Assembly (NCBI RefSeq): GCF_007830515.1
Contig: NZ_VLKT01000031.1
Coordinates: 26,873-90,872, forward strand
DNA length: 64,000 nt
Direction: 5' to 3'
From: Mesorhizobium tianshanense
GTDB taxonomy: Bacteria; Pseudomonadota; Alphaproteobacteria; Rhizobiales; Rhizobiaceae
The position numbers and the translations under genes were made by a program. The notes under the pieces are model-generated. The model worked only from the letters and a program-made list of their open reading frames with translations. It had not been told where the DNA came from and searched no databases. Shown here one piece after another: positions 34,367 through 42,256 of the stretch; the first letter of the stretch is position 1; each line of letters opens with the position of its first letter.

Positions 34367-34409
34367 AGCTGTAGTTTGCATTGATTTCATCCAATTAAAG
34401 CTGTACTCT
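34362..34409 (+). promoter_or_regulatory. Promoter and paired repeats of the toxin-antitoxin module
   Basis: The 12-bp word ATTAAAGCTGTA occurs at 34362-34373 and 34394-34405, 32 bp apart (three helical turns). Within it lies a promoter: -35 TTGATT (34381-34386), 17-bp spacer, -10 TACTCT (34404-34409). The second repeat overlaps the -10. The layout fits autoregulation by the antitoxin. Confidence 0.65.
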
Positions 34410-34438
34410 TGATCGGTTTCGGCTCAGGAGGTGCGAAA

Positions 34439-34849
34439 ATGGGAAAGTATTCGCCGTTGCGTTCGTATCTGTTGTCTCAGGATAAGGAGCGGATTCCGAT
34501 GTCGTTCAATGACATCGAGAGGCTGATCGGTGAGAAGCTGCCTGCCTCGAAACAGTACCCGGCCTGGTGGAGCAACAATCCCAGCAACAATCCCATGACG
34601 AAGGAATGGTTGGCCGCCGGGTTCCAAACCGAGTCCGTCAACATTGCCGGCGGCAATCTGGTGTTTCGACGTGTCCGGGTAATTTCAGGTGAGGTGGGCG
34701 GCTTTGGTGAATCGGCTCAGTCTGAAATCGGTGGAGTAGCGTCACGTCATCCGATCTTCGGCTGCATGAAAGGCACGCTTACGATCATTCCTGATGTCGA
34801 TCTGACCGAGCCTGCCGACCCGGATTGGGGCAAAGTCTATGAGGACTGA
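34439..34849 (+). CDS. Antitoxin with DUF7662-like N-terminal domain
   Basis: 136-residue protein immediately before a PIN toxin gene and overlapping it by 11 bp. Residues 1-80 (YSPLRSYLLSQ, FNDIERLIG, AWWSNN, EWLAAGF, LVFRRV) match the pattern of the DUF7662 module, and the last 30 residues (GCMKGTLTIIPDVDLTEPAD) resemble the toxin-binding tail of Phd/VapB-type antitoxins. So it looks like a toxin-neutralising tail joined to an uncommon DNA-binding module. Its ribosome site (AGGAGGTG) is the best in the region. Own promoter and repeats at 34362-34409. Confidence 0.72.
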   Translation: MGKYSPLRSYLLSQDKERIPMSFNDIERLIGEKLPASKQYPAWWSNNPSNNPMTKEWLAAGFQTESVNIAGGNLVFRRVRVISGEVGGFGESAQSEIGGVASRHPIFGCMKGTLTIIPDVDLTEPADPDWGKVYED

Positions 34850-35255
34850 AAATCTTCTTTTGGACACCTGCGCGGTCATCTGGATATCGCAAGACGAGCC
34901 GATCGCCGATGCGGCCGTCGCGGCCATAGGTAAGGTTCCGAAGTCCGGCACGCTGAATGTGTCGGTCATGACTGCATGGGAAATGGGTATGCTGGTTTCG
35001 AAGGGCAGGCTGCCATCGACAAAGACCCCGGAGCGCTGGTTCAACGAGTTCGTCGAGGCGGCTGCCATCGACGTGGAAGGCGTCACTCCGCGGATACTTG
35101 TCGCTGCATCCTATCTGCCTGGTGCAGTGCATAATGATCCGATGGATCGAATTCTCATCGCAACTGCACGAGAGCGCGATCTGACGATCATAACGCGCGA
35201 CCGAGCCATTCTGGCCTATGCCGCCCAGGGCCACGTTCGGGCAATCGCCTGCTAA
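34839..35255 (+). CDS. PIN-domain toxin (VapC-like ribonuclease)
   Basis: 138-residue PIN-fold nuclease expected to cleave RNA when free of antitoxin. Active-site acidic residues are placed as in the family: Asp in LLLDTCAVIW (residue about 9), Glu in AWEMGML, Asp in NDPMDRILIATA and Asp in IITRDRAIL. The gene starts inside the antitoxin coding region (11-bp overlap) and is followed 23 bp later by the aldehyde dehydrogenase gene, so the module lies within a metabolic cluster without disturbing its order. Target RNA unknown. Confidence 0.9.
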   Translation: MRTENLLLDTCAVIWISQDEPIADAAVAAIGKVPKSGTLNVSVMTAWEMGMLVSKGRLPSTKTPERWFNEFVEAAAIDVEGVTPRILVAASYLPGAVHNDPMDRILIATARERDLTIITRDRAILAYAAQGHVRAIAC

Positions 35256-35278
35256 AAACAAACAACTGGAGACGCCAC

Positions 35279-36664
35279 TTGGAAACCGTGAAAATAAAAT
35301 CCCCCGTCGACGGTTCGATCTATGCTGAGCGGTCTGTAGCCACGGACCAGGCGATCAACGCCGCGGTCGAGCGCGCCAAGGCGGCGCAGGAGAAATGGGC
35401 TGAGACGCCGGTCGTCGAGCGCGGCAAGTACATGCTGGCCATGCTGGAAGCGCTGGTCGCCATGAGCGACGAAATCGTGCCGGAGATCGCCTGGCAGATG
35501 GGCCGCCCGGTGCGTTATGGCGGCGAGTTCGGCGGCGTCAAGGAACGTACCAACTACATGGTCGAGATCGCGGAGGCGGCCCTCAAGCCGGTGATGGCGT
35601 CCAATCCCAAGGACGGGTTTCGCCGCTATGTGAAGAAGGTGCCGCTCGGCGTGGTCATGGTGATCGCGCCGTGGAACTATCCCTATCTCACCGCCGTCAA
35701 CACCATCGTGCCGGCGCTGATGGCCGGCAGCGCCGTCATCCTCAAGCATGCGGCGCAGACGCTGCTGGTTGGCGAACGCTTTCAACAGGCTTTCGACAAG
35801 GCCGGCCTGCCGAAGGGCCTGTTCCAGAACATCGTCATGAACCACGCCCAGACCGAGAAGCTGCTCGGCTCGGGCAAGATCGATCATGTCAACTTCACCG
35901 GCTCGGTTGCCGGCGGCCGCGCCATCGAGAAGGCCGCGGCAGGCACCTTCATGACGCTCGGCCTCGAACTCGGCGGCAAGGACCCCGCCTATGTCCTGGC
36001 CGATGCCAAGATGGATCATGCCGTCGCCAATCTGGTCGACGGCGCCTTCTACAATTCCGGCCAGTGCTGCTGCGGCATCGAGCGCGTCTATGTGCACGAA
36101 AAGGTCTATGACGAATTCGTCGAAGGCTTCATCGCCGAGACCAAAAACTATGTCGTCGGCAATCCGCTCGACCAGGCGACGACGATGGGGCCGATGGCGC
36201 AGGCGCGCTTTGCCGACCTGATCCGCGAGCAGAAGGCCGAGGCGCTGCGCAAGGGCGCCAAGGCGCACGTCAACATGAAGGTGGCCAACGACGAGCAAGG
36301 TTCGCCCTATCTGGCGCCGGAAGTGCTGACCGGGGTCGACCACCAGATGAGCGTCATGCGCGAGGAGAGTTTTGGGCCGATCGTCGGCATCATGAAGGTG
36401 CGCAACGACGAGGAGGCGATCGCCCTGATGAACAACAGCCCCTACGGGCTGACGGCCTCGATCTGGACTGGAGACATCGAGCATGCGGTGGCGATCGGCG
36501 ACCGGGTCGAGACCGGCACCGTGTTCATGAACCGCTGCGACTATCTCGATCCGGCGCTGGTCTGGACCGGTGTCAAGGACACCGGCAAGGGCGCCGCCCT
36601 GTCGGCCATCGGCTACGACAATCTGACGAGGCCGAAATCATATCATCTGCGTGAAACGACCTGA
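35279..36664 (+). CDS. NAD(P)-dependent aldehyde dehydrogenase
   Basis: 461-residue enzyme of the aldehyde dehydrogenase superfamily, oxidising an aldehyde to its acid. Catalytic residues: Glu230 in LELGGKDP and Cys264 within GQCCCGIERV; the NAD region PWNYPYL and FTGSVAGG are present. The Cys triplet is unusual but seen in this subgroup. The start is TTG at 35279, supported by CTGGAG seven bases upstream; a GTG three codons later is the alternative. It precedes the alcohol dehydrogenase by 17 bp; together they could convert a hydroxyl to a carboxyl group in two steps. Confidence 0.9.
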   Translation: METVKIKSPVDGSIYAERSVATDQAINAAVERAKAAQEKWAETPVVERGKYMLAMLEALVAMSDEIVPEIAWQMGRPVRYGGEFGGVKERTNYMVEIAEAALKPVMASNPKDGFRRYVKKVPLGVVMVIAPWNYPYLTAVNTIVPALMAGSAVILKHAAQTLLVGERFQQAFDKAGLPKGLFQNIVMNHAQTEKLLGSGKIDHVNFTGSVAGGRAIEKAAAGTFMTLGLELGGKDPAYVLADAKMDHAVANLVDGAFYNSGQCCCGIERVYVHEKVYDEFVEGFIAETKNYVVGNPLDQATTMGPMAQARFADLIREQKAEALRKGAKAHVNMKVANDEQGSPYLAPEVLTGVDHQMSVMREESFGPIVGIMKVRNDEEAIALMNNSPYGLTASIWTGDIEHAVAIGDRVETGTVFMNRCDYLDPALVWTGVKDTGKGAALSAIGYDNLTRPKSYHLRETT

Positions 36665-36681
36665 TTTTCCGAAAGAACAAA

Positions 36682-37854
36682 ATGTCAAAACTCATTTCCA
36701 AATGGAACTACCCGACGACCGTGCGCTTCGGCGCGGGGCGCATCAAGGAATTGCCTGATGTGCTTGATGCCACCGGCATCAAGCGGCCGCTGTTCGTCAC
36801 CGATCCAGGGCTGGCGAAGCTGCCAGTGGTCGCCTCGACGCTGAAGATCCTCGACGACGCGAAGGTACCCTATGGGGTGTTCTCCGAGGTGAAGCCGAAC
36901 CCGGTGGACTCCAACCTGACCGCCGGCATCGCGGTGTTCAAGAAGGGAAAGCATGACGGCGTCATCGCCTTCGGCGGCGGCTCGGCGCTCGATCTCGGCA
37001 AACTGATCGCCTTCCAGGCAGGCCAGACGCGGCCGGTCTGGGATTTCGAGGATGTCGGCGACTGGTGGACGCGCGCCAACTCCGATGCGATCGCACCGAT
37101 CATCGCCGTGCCGACCACGGCTGGCACCGGCTCCGAGGTCGGCCGCGCCGGCGTCATCACCAATGAGGAGACCCATACCAAGAAGGTCATCTTCCACCCG
37201 AAACTTTTGCCGGCGATCGTCATCGCCGATCCGGAATTGTCGGTCGGCATGCCGGGCTTCATCACGGCCGGCACCGGCATGGACGCGCTCGCCCATTGTC
37301 TCGAGGCCTATTGCGCGCCTGGCTATCATCCGATGGCCGACGGCATCGCTGTCGAAGGCGTGCGGCTCGTCTTCGAAAACCTGCCGAAAGCCTATGCCAA
37401 CGGCAAGGATCTCGTCGCCCGCGCCCACATGATGAGCGCTGCCGCGATGGGGGCGGCCGCCTTCCAGAAGGGGCTGGGCGCCATCCACTCGCTGTCGCAT
37501 CCGATCGGCGCGCTCTACGACACCCATCACGGCATGACCAACGCCGTTTTCATGCCTTATGTGCTGGCCTTCAACCGCGACGCCATCGAGGAGCGCATAG
37601 CCCGGCTCGCCGCCTATTGCGGCATCAAGGGCGGCTTTGACGGTTTCGCCAGGGCGGTCATCAAGCTGCGCAAGGAGTTGAAGGTGCCGCATGCGCTGCC
37701 GGGCCTGATCAAGGGGCTCGACATGGACAAGAAACGCAAGAGCCTGATCGCCGACATGGCGGTGGTCGATCCGACCGCCGGCGGCAATCCGGTCAAGCTG
37801 ACCAAGAAGGCGGCGCTGACGCTGCTCGAAAACGTCATCGCCGGCACCGTCTGA
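36682..37854 (+). CDS. Iron-containing alcohol dehydrogenase
   Basis: 390-residue type III (iron-dependent) alcohol dehydrogenase. The NAD-binding motif GGGSALDLGK is at residues 94-103; metal-ligand segments GMDALAHCLEAY, GAIHSLSHPIGALYDTHHG supply the Asp and three His. NAD(P)H-linked oxidation of a primary alcohol to an aldehyde, in line with the preceding aldehyde dehydrogenase. Length and motifs are standard. A 242-bp gap with promoter potential separates it from the ABC binding-protein gene. Confidence 0.93.
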   Translation: MSKLISKWNYPTTVRFGAGRIKELPDVLDATGIKRPLFVTDPGLAKLPVVASTLKILDDAKVPYGVFSEVKPNPVDSNLTAGIAVFKKGKHDGVIAFGGGSALDLGKLIAFQAGQTRPVWDFEDVGDWWTRANSDAIAPIIAVPTTAGTGSEVGRAGVITNEETHTKKVIFHPKLLPAIVIADPELSVGMPGFITAGTGMDALAHCLEAYCAPGYHPMADGIAVEGVRLVFENLPKAYANGKDLVARAHMMSAAAMGAAAFQKGLGAIHSLSHPIGALYDTHHGMTNAVFMPYVLAFNRDAIEERIARLAAYCGIKGGFDGFARAVIKLRKELKVPHALPGLIKGLDMDKKRKSLIADMAVVDPTAGGNPVKLTKKAALTLLENVIAGTV

Positions 37855-38096
37855 GACGGTTTTCGCACCGGAAATTGATCTGGGAAATGAGGGCAAAGAA
37901 AGGGGGAAAGGATGGCAGGCAAGACAGAAATTCATTAGCCGGAAAAAGAATCGCGGAGCGATTGCTACAGCCGGTTAAAAAGAGTTTACTTTTTCGCACT
38001 GCGGGCGCCGGTTTCACAAAGTTTTCATCTGACTGTCACACGAAAACGGTACCGCATCGCAGGCGTCCAACGGCGTCAGTTCAACGGAGAGAACAC

Positions 38097-39203
38097 ATGT
38101 TCAAATTCACGGGAAAAGTGCTTTCCCTTTCGGCCGTCGCCCTGATGGCGACCTCTGCCATCTCGTCGGCCCAGTCCATGGATGAACTGGTCGCCGCCGC
38201 CAAGGCGGAAGGCCAGCTCACCACCATCGCGCTGCCGCATGACTGGTGCGGCTATGGCGCTGTCATCGACGGCTTCAAGGCGAAGTATCCGGAAATCACC
38301 ATCAACGAGCTCAACCCCGATGCCGGTTCCGGCGACGAGATCGAGGCGATCAAGGCCAACAAGGACAATAAGGGCCCGCAGGCGCCTGATGTCATCGACG
38401 TCGGCCTGTCCTTCGGCCCCACCGCCAAGGCCGATGGCCTGCTGATGCCCTACAAGGTGTCGACCTGGGATTCGATCCCCGACAGCGCCAAGGATGCCGA
38501 GGGCTACTGGACCGGCGACTATTACGGCGTGCTGGCGATGATGGTGAACAAGGATCTGGTCAAGGAAGTGCCGGCCGATTGGGCCGATCTTCTCAAGCCG
38601 GAATATGCCAATGCCGTCGCTCTCGCCGGCGATCCACGCGCCTCGAACCAGGCCATCCAGGCTGTTTACGCGGCCGGCCTTTCGAGCGGTGCGGCGGCCG
38701 GCGAAGCCGCTGGTACTGCCGGCCTCGACTTCTTCAAGAAGCTCAATGCCGCCGGCAATTTCGTGCCGGTCATCGGCAAGCCGGCGACACTTGCACAGGG
38801 TCAGACGCCAATCCTGATCAACTGGGACTACAATGCGCTTGCCGGCCGCGACACGCTGAACGGCAACCCGCCGGTCGATGTCGTCGTGCCGAAGACCGGT
38901 GTCGTCGCCGGCGTGTACGTGCAGGCGATCAGCGCCTATGCGCCGCATCCGAATGCCGCCAAGCTCTGGCTGGAATATCTCTATTCCGACGAAGGCCAGA
39001 TCGGCTGGCTGAAGGGCTATTGCCATCCGATCCGCTTCAACGATCTCGCCAAGAACGGCAAGATCCCGGAGGACGTGCTGGCCAAGCTGCCGCCGGCCGC
39101 ATCCTATGAGGCCGCGGTGTTCCCGACGCTCGATGAGCAGGGCAAGGCCAAGGAAGCCATTACCAAGAACTGGGACGCAGTCGTCGGCGCCAACGTTCAG
39201 TAA
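38097..39203 (+). CDS. ABC transporter substrate-binding protein (PotD/AfuA type)
   Basis: Periplasmic binding protein of 368 residues with a Sec signal peptide ending about residue 24 (SSA). It belongs to the family that includes binding proteins for polyamines, Fe3+, thiamine and 2-aminoethylphosphonate: elements such as GDYYGVLAMMVNKDLVKEVPADWADLLKPEY are typical. The ATG at 38097 is fixed by the signal peptide and a GGAGAG ribosome site; the open frame upstream is not used. It heads a four-gene importer operon and is followed by a stable hairpin, which often keeps the binding-protein message more abundant. Confidence 0.9.
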   Translation: MFKFTGKVLSLSAVALMATSAISSAQSMDELVAAAKAEGQLTTIALPHDWCGYGAVIDGFKAKYPEITINELNPDAGSGDEIEAIKANKDNKGPQAPDVIDVGLSFGPTAKADGLLMPYKVSTWDSIPDSAKDAEGYWTGDYYGVLAMMVNKDLVKEVPADWADLLKPEYANAVALAGDPRASNQAIQAVYAAGLSSGAAAGEAAGTAGLDFFKKLNAAGNFVPVIGKPATLAQGQTPILINWDYNALAGRDTLNGNPPVDVVVPKTGVVAGVYVQAISAYAPHPNAAKLWLEYLYSDEGQIGWLKGYCHPIRFNDLAKNGKIPEDVLAKLPPAASYEAAVFPTLDEQGKAKEAITKNWDAVVGANVQ

Positions 39204-39214
39204 GATTGAAAGCC

Positions 39215-39240
39215 ACCGGGCGGCCTCACAGCCGCCCGGT
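39215..39240 (+). other. Intercistronic hairpin after the binding-protein gene
   Basis: Perfect 10-bp stem ACCGGGCGGC / GCCGCCCGGT (39215-39224 with 39231-39240), 6-nt loop, no T-run. Probably an mRNA-stabilising element between the binding protein and the permease genes. Confidence 0.7.
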
Positions 39241-39263
39241 CTCCCTCGAACGGTAGCCGGCGC

Positions 39264-40253
39264 ATGACCGATCTCTCGCTTTCCGATCACGCAATTGCCG
39301 GGAAGACGGCGCCGCCCAGCGAGGCGCGCGCGTTTCGGCTGCCGACGCAGTGGCTGGGCGTGGCGCCATTCTTCATCTTCGCCGTCATGTTCCTGATCCT
39401 GCCGACCCTCTATCTGGTGCTGGGCGCCTTCCAGAACGCTGCCGGCGCGTTCACCTTCGACAACATTGTCGGTATCTTCGACCCGCCCAATTTGTCGAAC
39501 TATGTCCAGTGCCAATATGATTCCTGGATCTCCTGGGCCGACGGAAACTGCAGGCTGCCCACTATCCTTGCCGCCTACTGGATATCGATCAAGATCAGCC
39601 TTGCCTCGTCGCTCATCGGCGCATTTGCCGGCCTGGCCATTGCCATTGCCATCGTGCGCGGCGGCCTGCCGAACTGGATACGCTCGGCGACATTGACCTT
39701 TTCCGGCGTGGCTTCCAATTTCGCCGGCGTGCCGCTGGCCTTCGCCTTCCTTGCCACGCTCGGCCGGCTCGGCCTCGTCACGGTGATCCTGAACACCGTG
39801 TTCGGCCTCAACATCTATGCCCACGGCTTCAACATCCTGTCCTTCTGGGGCCTGACGCTCACCTACGTCTATTTCCAGATCCCGCTGATGGTGGTCATCA
39901 TCACGCCGGCGATCGACGGGCTGAAGAAGGAATGGGGCGAAGCCGCCGCCACGCTTGGCGCCACCACTGCGCAATACTGGCGCATGGTCGTCATCCCGGT
40001 GATCTGGCCGAGCTTTCTCGGCACCGTCATCCTTTTGTTCGCCAATGCGTTCGGCGCCATCGCCACCGCCTATGCGCTGACCGGCTCGTCGCTCAACATC
40101 ATTCCCATCGTGCTCTACGCGCAGATCCGCGGCGACGTGCTGCACAACCCGCATCTCGGCTATGCCATTGCCTTCGGCATGATCGTCATCACCGGCCTCG
40201 CCAACGTCTTCTACATCTGGTTCCGGACGCGCAGCGAAAGGTGGCTCAAATGA
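39264..40253 (+). CDS. ABC transporter permease 1 (PotB type)
   Basis: Inner-membrane permease of 329 residues with six main hydrophobic helices and the cytoplasmic EAA loop GEAAATLGATTAQYWRMVVIPVIWP around residues 225-250. It pairs with permease 2, whose start overlaps its stop by 4 bp. Family: polyamine/iron-type importers. Confidence 0.9.
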   Translation: MTDLSLSDHAIAGKTAPPSEARAFRLPTQWLGVAPFFIFAVMFLILPTLYLVLGAFQNAAGAFTFDNIVGIFDPPNLSNYVQCQYDSWISWADGNCRLPTILAAYWISIKISLASSLIGAFAGLAIAIAIVRGGLPNWIRSATLTFSGVASNFAGVPLAFAFLATLGRLGLVTVILNTVFGLNIYAHGFNILSFWGLTLTYVYFQIPLMVVIITPAIDGLKKEWGEAAATLGATTAQYWRMVVIPVIWPSFLGTVILLFANAFGAIATAYALTGSSLNIIPIVLYAQIRGDVLHNPHLGYAIAFGMIVITGLANVFYIWFRTRSERWLK

Positions 40254-41041
40254 AGAGCGGACGTTTCTGGGCCTGGGTCGTCTTCGCGCTGGGCGCGGCC
40301 TATTTCTTCATTCCGCTCATCGCGACCGTCGAATTCTCGATGCGCATGCGGCGCGGCGTCTATTCCCTCGATGCTTACAAGGTCGTGCTCGGCGACCCCC
40401 GCTTCCAGGCGACCTTCGGCTACTCCGTGCTCGCCGCCGTCTTCACCATCATCCTCGGCGTGCTGATCGTCGTGCCCACCGCGTACTGGATCCGGCTGCG
40501 GCTGCCGCAACTGAGGCCGGTCGTCGAGTTCATCACGCTGCTGCCGCTGGTCATCCCGGCCATCGTCATCGTCTTCGGCTACATCAGAATGTACGGATCG
40601 AGCTCGCCGCTGCCGTTCCTGGCGAGCGGTAGGGGCACCGACGCCTTGCTGGTCATCGGCTATGCGACGCTCGCGCTGCCCTATATGTATCGTGCCGTCG
40701 ACACCGGGCTTCGCACCATCGACGTGCGCACGCTGACGGAGGCGGCGCAGATCCTCGGCGCCGGATGGGGCACGATCATCACCCGCGTCATCCTGCCAAA
40801 CGTGCTGATCGCGGTTCTGTCGGGCGCCTTCCTCACCTTCGCCATCGTCATCGGCGAATTCACCATGGCCAGCCTGCTCAATCGGCCGGCCTTCGGCCCG
40901 TATCTGCAGAACATCGGCGCCAATCGTGCCTACGAGCCGGCGGCGCTTGCCATCATCGCCTTTGCCATCACCTGGGGCTGCATGTCGCTGATCCAGATCC
41001 TGTCGCGTTTTGCGCCGAGATCGGCGAACCGCCCAAATTGA
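40250..41041 (+). CDS. ABC transporter permease 2 (PotC type)
   Basis: Second permease, 263 residues, six hydrophobic segments and the EAA loop LTEAAQILGAGWGTIITRVILP around residues 163-184. It is translationally coupled to permease 1 (ATGA). The ATPase gene starts 28 bp downstream. Confidence 0.9.
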   Translation: MKSGRFWAWVVFALGAAYFFIPLIATVEFSMRMRRGVYSLDAYKVVLGDPRFQATFGYSVLAAVFTIILGVLIVVPTAYWIRLRLPQLRPVVEFITLLPLVIPAIVIVFGYIRMYGSSSPLPFLASGRGTDALLVIGYATLALPYMYRAVDTGLRTIDVRTLTEAAQILGAGWGTIITRVILPNVLIAVLSGAFLTFAIVIGEFTMASLLNRPAFGPYLQNIGANRAYEPAALAIIAFAITWGCMSLIQILSRFAPRSANRPN

Positions 41042-41069
41042 TCGAAAAGCACTGACCGAAAGAAAAGCC

Positions 41070-42134
41070 ATGGCCGAGCCATTCCTCTCAATCCAGCAGG
41101 TGCGAAAATCCTTCGGCGCCACCACCGTGGTCCAGGATTTCAATCTCGATGTCGAGCCCGGCGAGTTCGTCTCCTTCCTCGGGCCATCGGGCTGCGGCAA
41201 GACGACGGTGCTGCGCATGGTCGCCGGCTTCGAGGAGCCGAGTGCCGGCAAGATCGTGGTGGCCGGCAAGGACATCACCCGGCTCAAGCCCAACCAGCGC
41301 AACGTCGGCATGGTGTTCCAGGCCTATGCGCTGTTTCCGAACCTGACCGTGGCGCAGAACATCGGCTTCGGGCTTAAGGTCGCGGGCATGCCCAAGGCCG
41401 ATGCCGACAGGCGCGTGGCCGAGATGCTCGACCTCATCAAGCTGCCGCAGATGGGCGACCGCTATCCCTATCAGCTCTCCGGCGGCCAGCAGCAGCGTAT
41501 CGCGCTGGCGCGGGCAATTGCGCCGAAGCCGAAGCTCCTGCTGCTCGACGAGCCGCTGTCGGCGCTCGATGCCAAGGTGCGCGTGTCGCTGCGCGAGGAA
41601 ATCCGCTCGATCCAGAAGAAGCTCGGCATCACCACCATCTTCGTCACCCACGACCAGGAAGAGGCGCTGTCGATCTCCGACCGCATCGCCGTCATGTATG
41701 GCGGCAAGGCCGAGCAGGTCGGCACGCCGTTCGAGATCTACAACCGGCCTGCGACCAAGTTCGTCGCCAATTTCGTCGGCACGCTGAACGTGCTCGAAGG
41801 CACCGTCACCGACGCGGCATCTGGCAAGGTGCGGGTCAACGCGCAGGAGGTCTCGCTGAAGGGAAAGCTCAACGGCTCCAAGTCCGGCGACACGCTGTCG
41901 CTGGCGCTGCGGCCCGAGGCGATTTCGCTCGGCCGCCATCCCGGCCGCGATTCGAGCCTTTCGGGCGAGATCGCCGAGGTGCATTTCCTCGGCTCGGTCA
42001 TCCGGGTCCGGGTCGGCATCGGCGGCAGCACGGTGTCGCTCGACACGTTCAACAGCCCGGCCACCCCGCCGCCCGCCGTCGGCGAAAAGGCCGAGATTTC
42101 CTTCTCGTCGGGCGACATGCTGGTGCTGCATTAG
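41070..42134 (+). CDS. ABC transporter ATP-binding protein (PotA type)
   Basis: 354-residue ATPase with Walker A GPSGCGKTT near residues 38-46, signature LSGGQQQRIALARAI, Walker B LLLLDEPLSALDAK and a C-terminal TOBE domain (about 280-350), the layout of polyamine/iron-type importers. The ATG at 41070 gives the normal N-terminus; the upstream frame overlaps permease 2. Last gene of the plus-strand importer operon. Confidence 0.93.
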   Translation: MAEPFLSIQQVRKSFGATTVVQDFNLDVEPGEFVSFLGPSGCGKTTVLRMVAGFEEPSAGKIVVAGKDITRLKPNQRNVGMVFQAYALFPNLTVAQNIGFGLKVAGMPKADADRRVAEMLDLIKLPQMGDRYPYQLSGGQQQRIALARAIAPKPKLLLLDEPLSALDAKVRVSLREEIRSIQKKLGITTIFVTHDQEEALSISDRIAVMYGGKAEQVGTPFEIYNRPATKFVANFVGTLNVLEGTVTDAASGKVRVNAQEVSLKGKLNGSKSGDTLSLALRPEAISLGRHPGRDSSLSGEIAEVHFLGSVIRVRVGIGGSTVSLDTFNSPATPPPAVGEKAEISFSSGDMLVLH

Positions 42135-42256
42135 GGCAGAGACCCTGACGCCATTTCGGGCCTATGCTTCACAAATCCCGTGGAACAGATCGTGGCGGTA
42201 TGAAACCGTCCGCTTTTTGCAGTGCCAATCGTCTTATTCCGCGGCTACGATAAGGC

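Noticed and set aside
34367..35255. Toxin-antitoxin insertion read as a disrupted operon or pseudogene
   Set aside because: Both flanking genes are complete and in normal order, so no gene is broken.
38076..40154. 692-codon minus-strand open frame over the ABC transporter genes
   Set aside because: Antisense shadow of GC-rich genes: the protein is full of His, Arg, Gln and Asp without any domain, while the plus-strand genes have clear families, signal peptides and motifs.
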